Virus record (IMG/VR): IMGVR_UViG_3300047376_000755
Span: 1-29,814 of that record
DNA length: 29,814 nucleotides
Direction: 5' to 3' (one strand)
Origin: a virus
Positions 29,799-29,814 of the stretch are shown here, piece after piece. Numbering within the stretch: position 1 is the first letter of the stretch; each line of letters opens with the position of its first letter. The translations under genes and the position numbers were made by a program. The notes under the pieces were generated by a model. It saw only the letters and a program-made list of their open reading frames with translations. It searched no databases and was not told the origin of the DNA.

Positions 29799-29814
29799 TA
29801 TGGGCTGTCATATA

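Overview
The window looks like part of a large, AT-rich marine T4-like myovirus genome. On the minus strand from the right edge it carries, in T4 order, a gp67-like acidic prohead core protein, the gp21 prohead protease, the gp22 scaffold and the gp23 major capsid protein. Eight exact copies of the octamer ATAAATAC, the core of T4-type late promoters, were found by eye, and all lie in front of genes. No photosynthesis genes, tRNAs or CRISPR arrays were seen. A phage of SAR11-type or related heterotrophic marine bacteria is the simplest guess for the host, but the window does not prove it.

Layout from right to left (minus strand unless stated). (1) 29760-25856: capsid module gp67-gp21-gp22-gp23, ended by a strong intrinsic terminator. 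(2) 25832-25345: a region of about 500 bases with no long gene. It holds a CTAAATA late-type promoter, a structured leader, a 32-codon ORF with a strong ribosome binding site, then a sigma70-type promoter, a GC-rich structured stretch and an intrinsic terminator. The last three look like a small-RNA gene. (3) 25095-25358 (+): a Fis-type helix-turn-helix protein, divergent from the next operon across an 18-base perfect palindrome. (4) 24968-20326: a late-promoter-driven curli-type module of CsgF, CsgG, a curlin-repeat protein, a FecR-domain protein and a second curlin-repeat protein fused to an unidentified N-terminal domain. (5) 20307-18592: six small tightly packed genes, several with membrane segments. 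(6) 18584-16533: a CHASE2 class III nucleotidyl cyclase. (7) 15719-16532 (+): three small genes with their own late promoter; two are YvrJ/holin-like membrane paralogues. (8) 15572-1: virion surface and fibre genes, namely small structural proteins, two collinear beta-helix fibres (820 and 1109 residues, the longer with an inserted LamG-type domain), a 1958-residue adhesin with eight carbohydrate-binding-like repeats, and the start of a related protein cut by the left edge.

If the readings are right, a lytic phage expresses, late in infection and beside its capsid genes, an outer-membrane amyloid export pore (CsgG), its CsgF partner, two amyloid-type substrates and a FecR protein. Directly downstream in the same direction is a CHASE2 cyclase. 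FecR and CHASE2 proteins belong to bacterial envelope sensing, so the block resembles captured host envelope machinery. Possible roles are coating the infected cell or virions, excluding other phages, or changing host signalling; the sequence does not decide between them.
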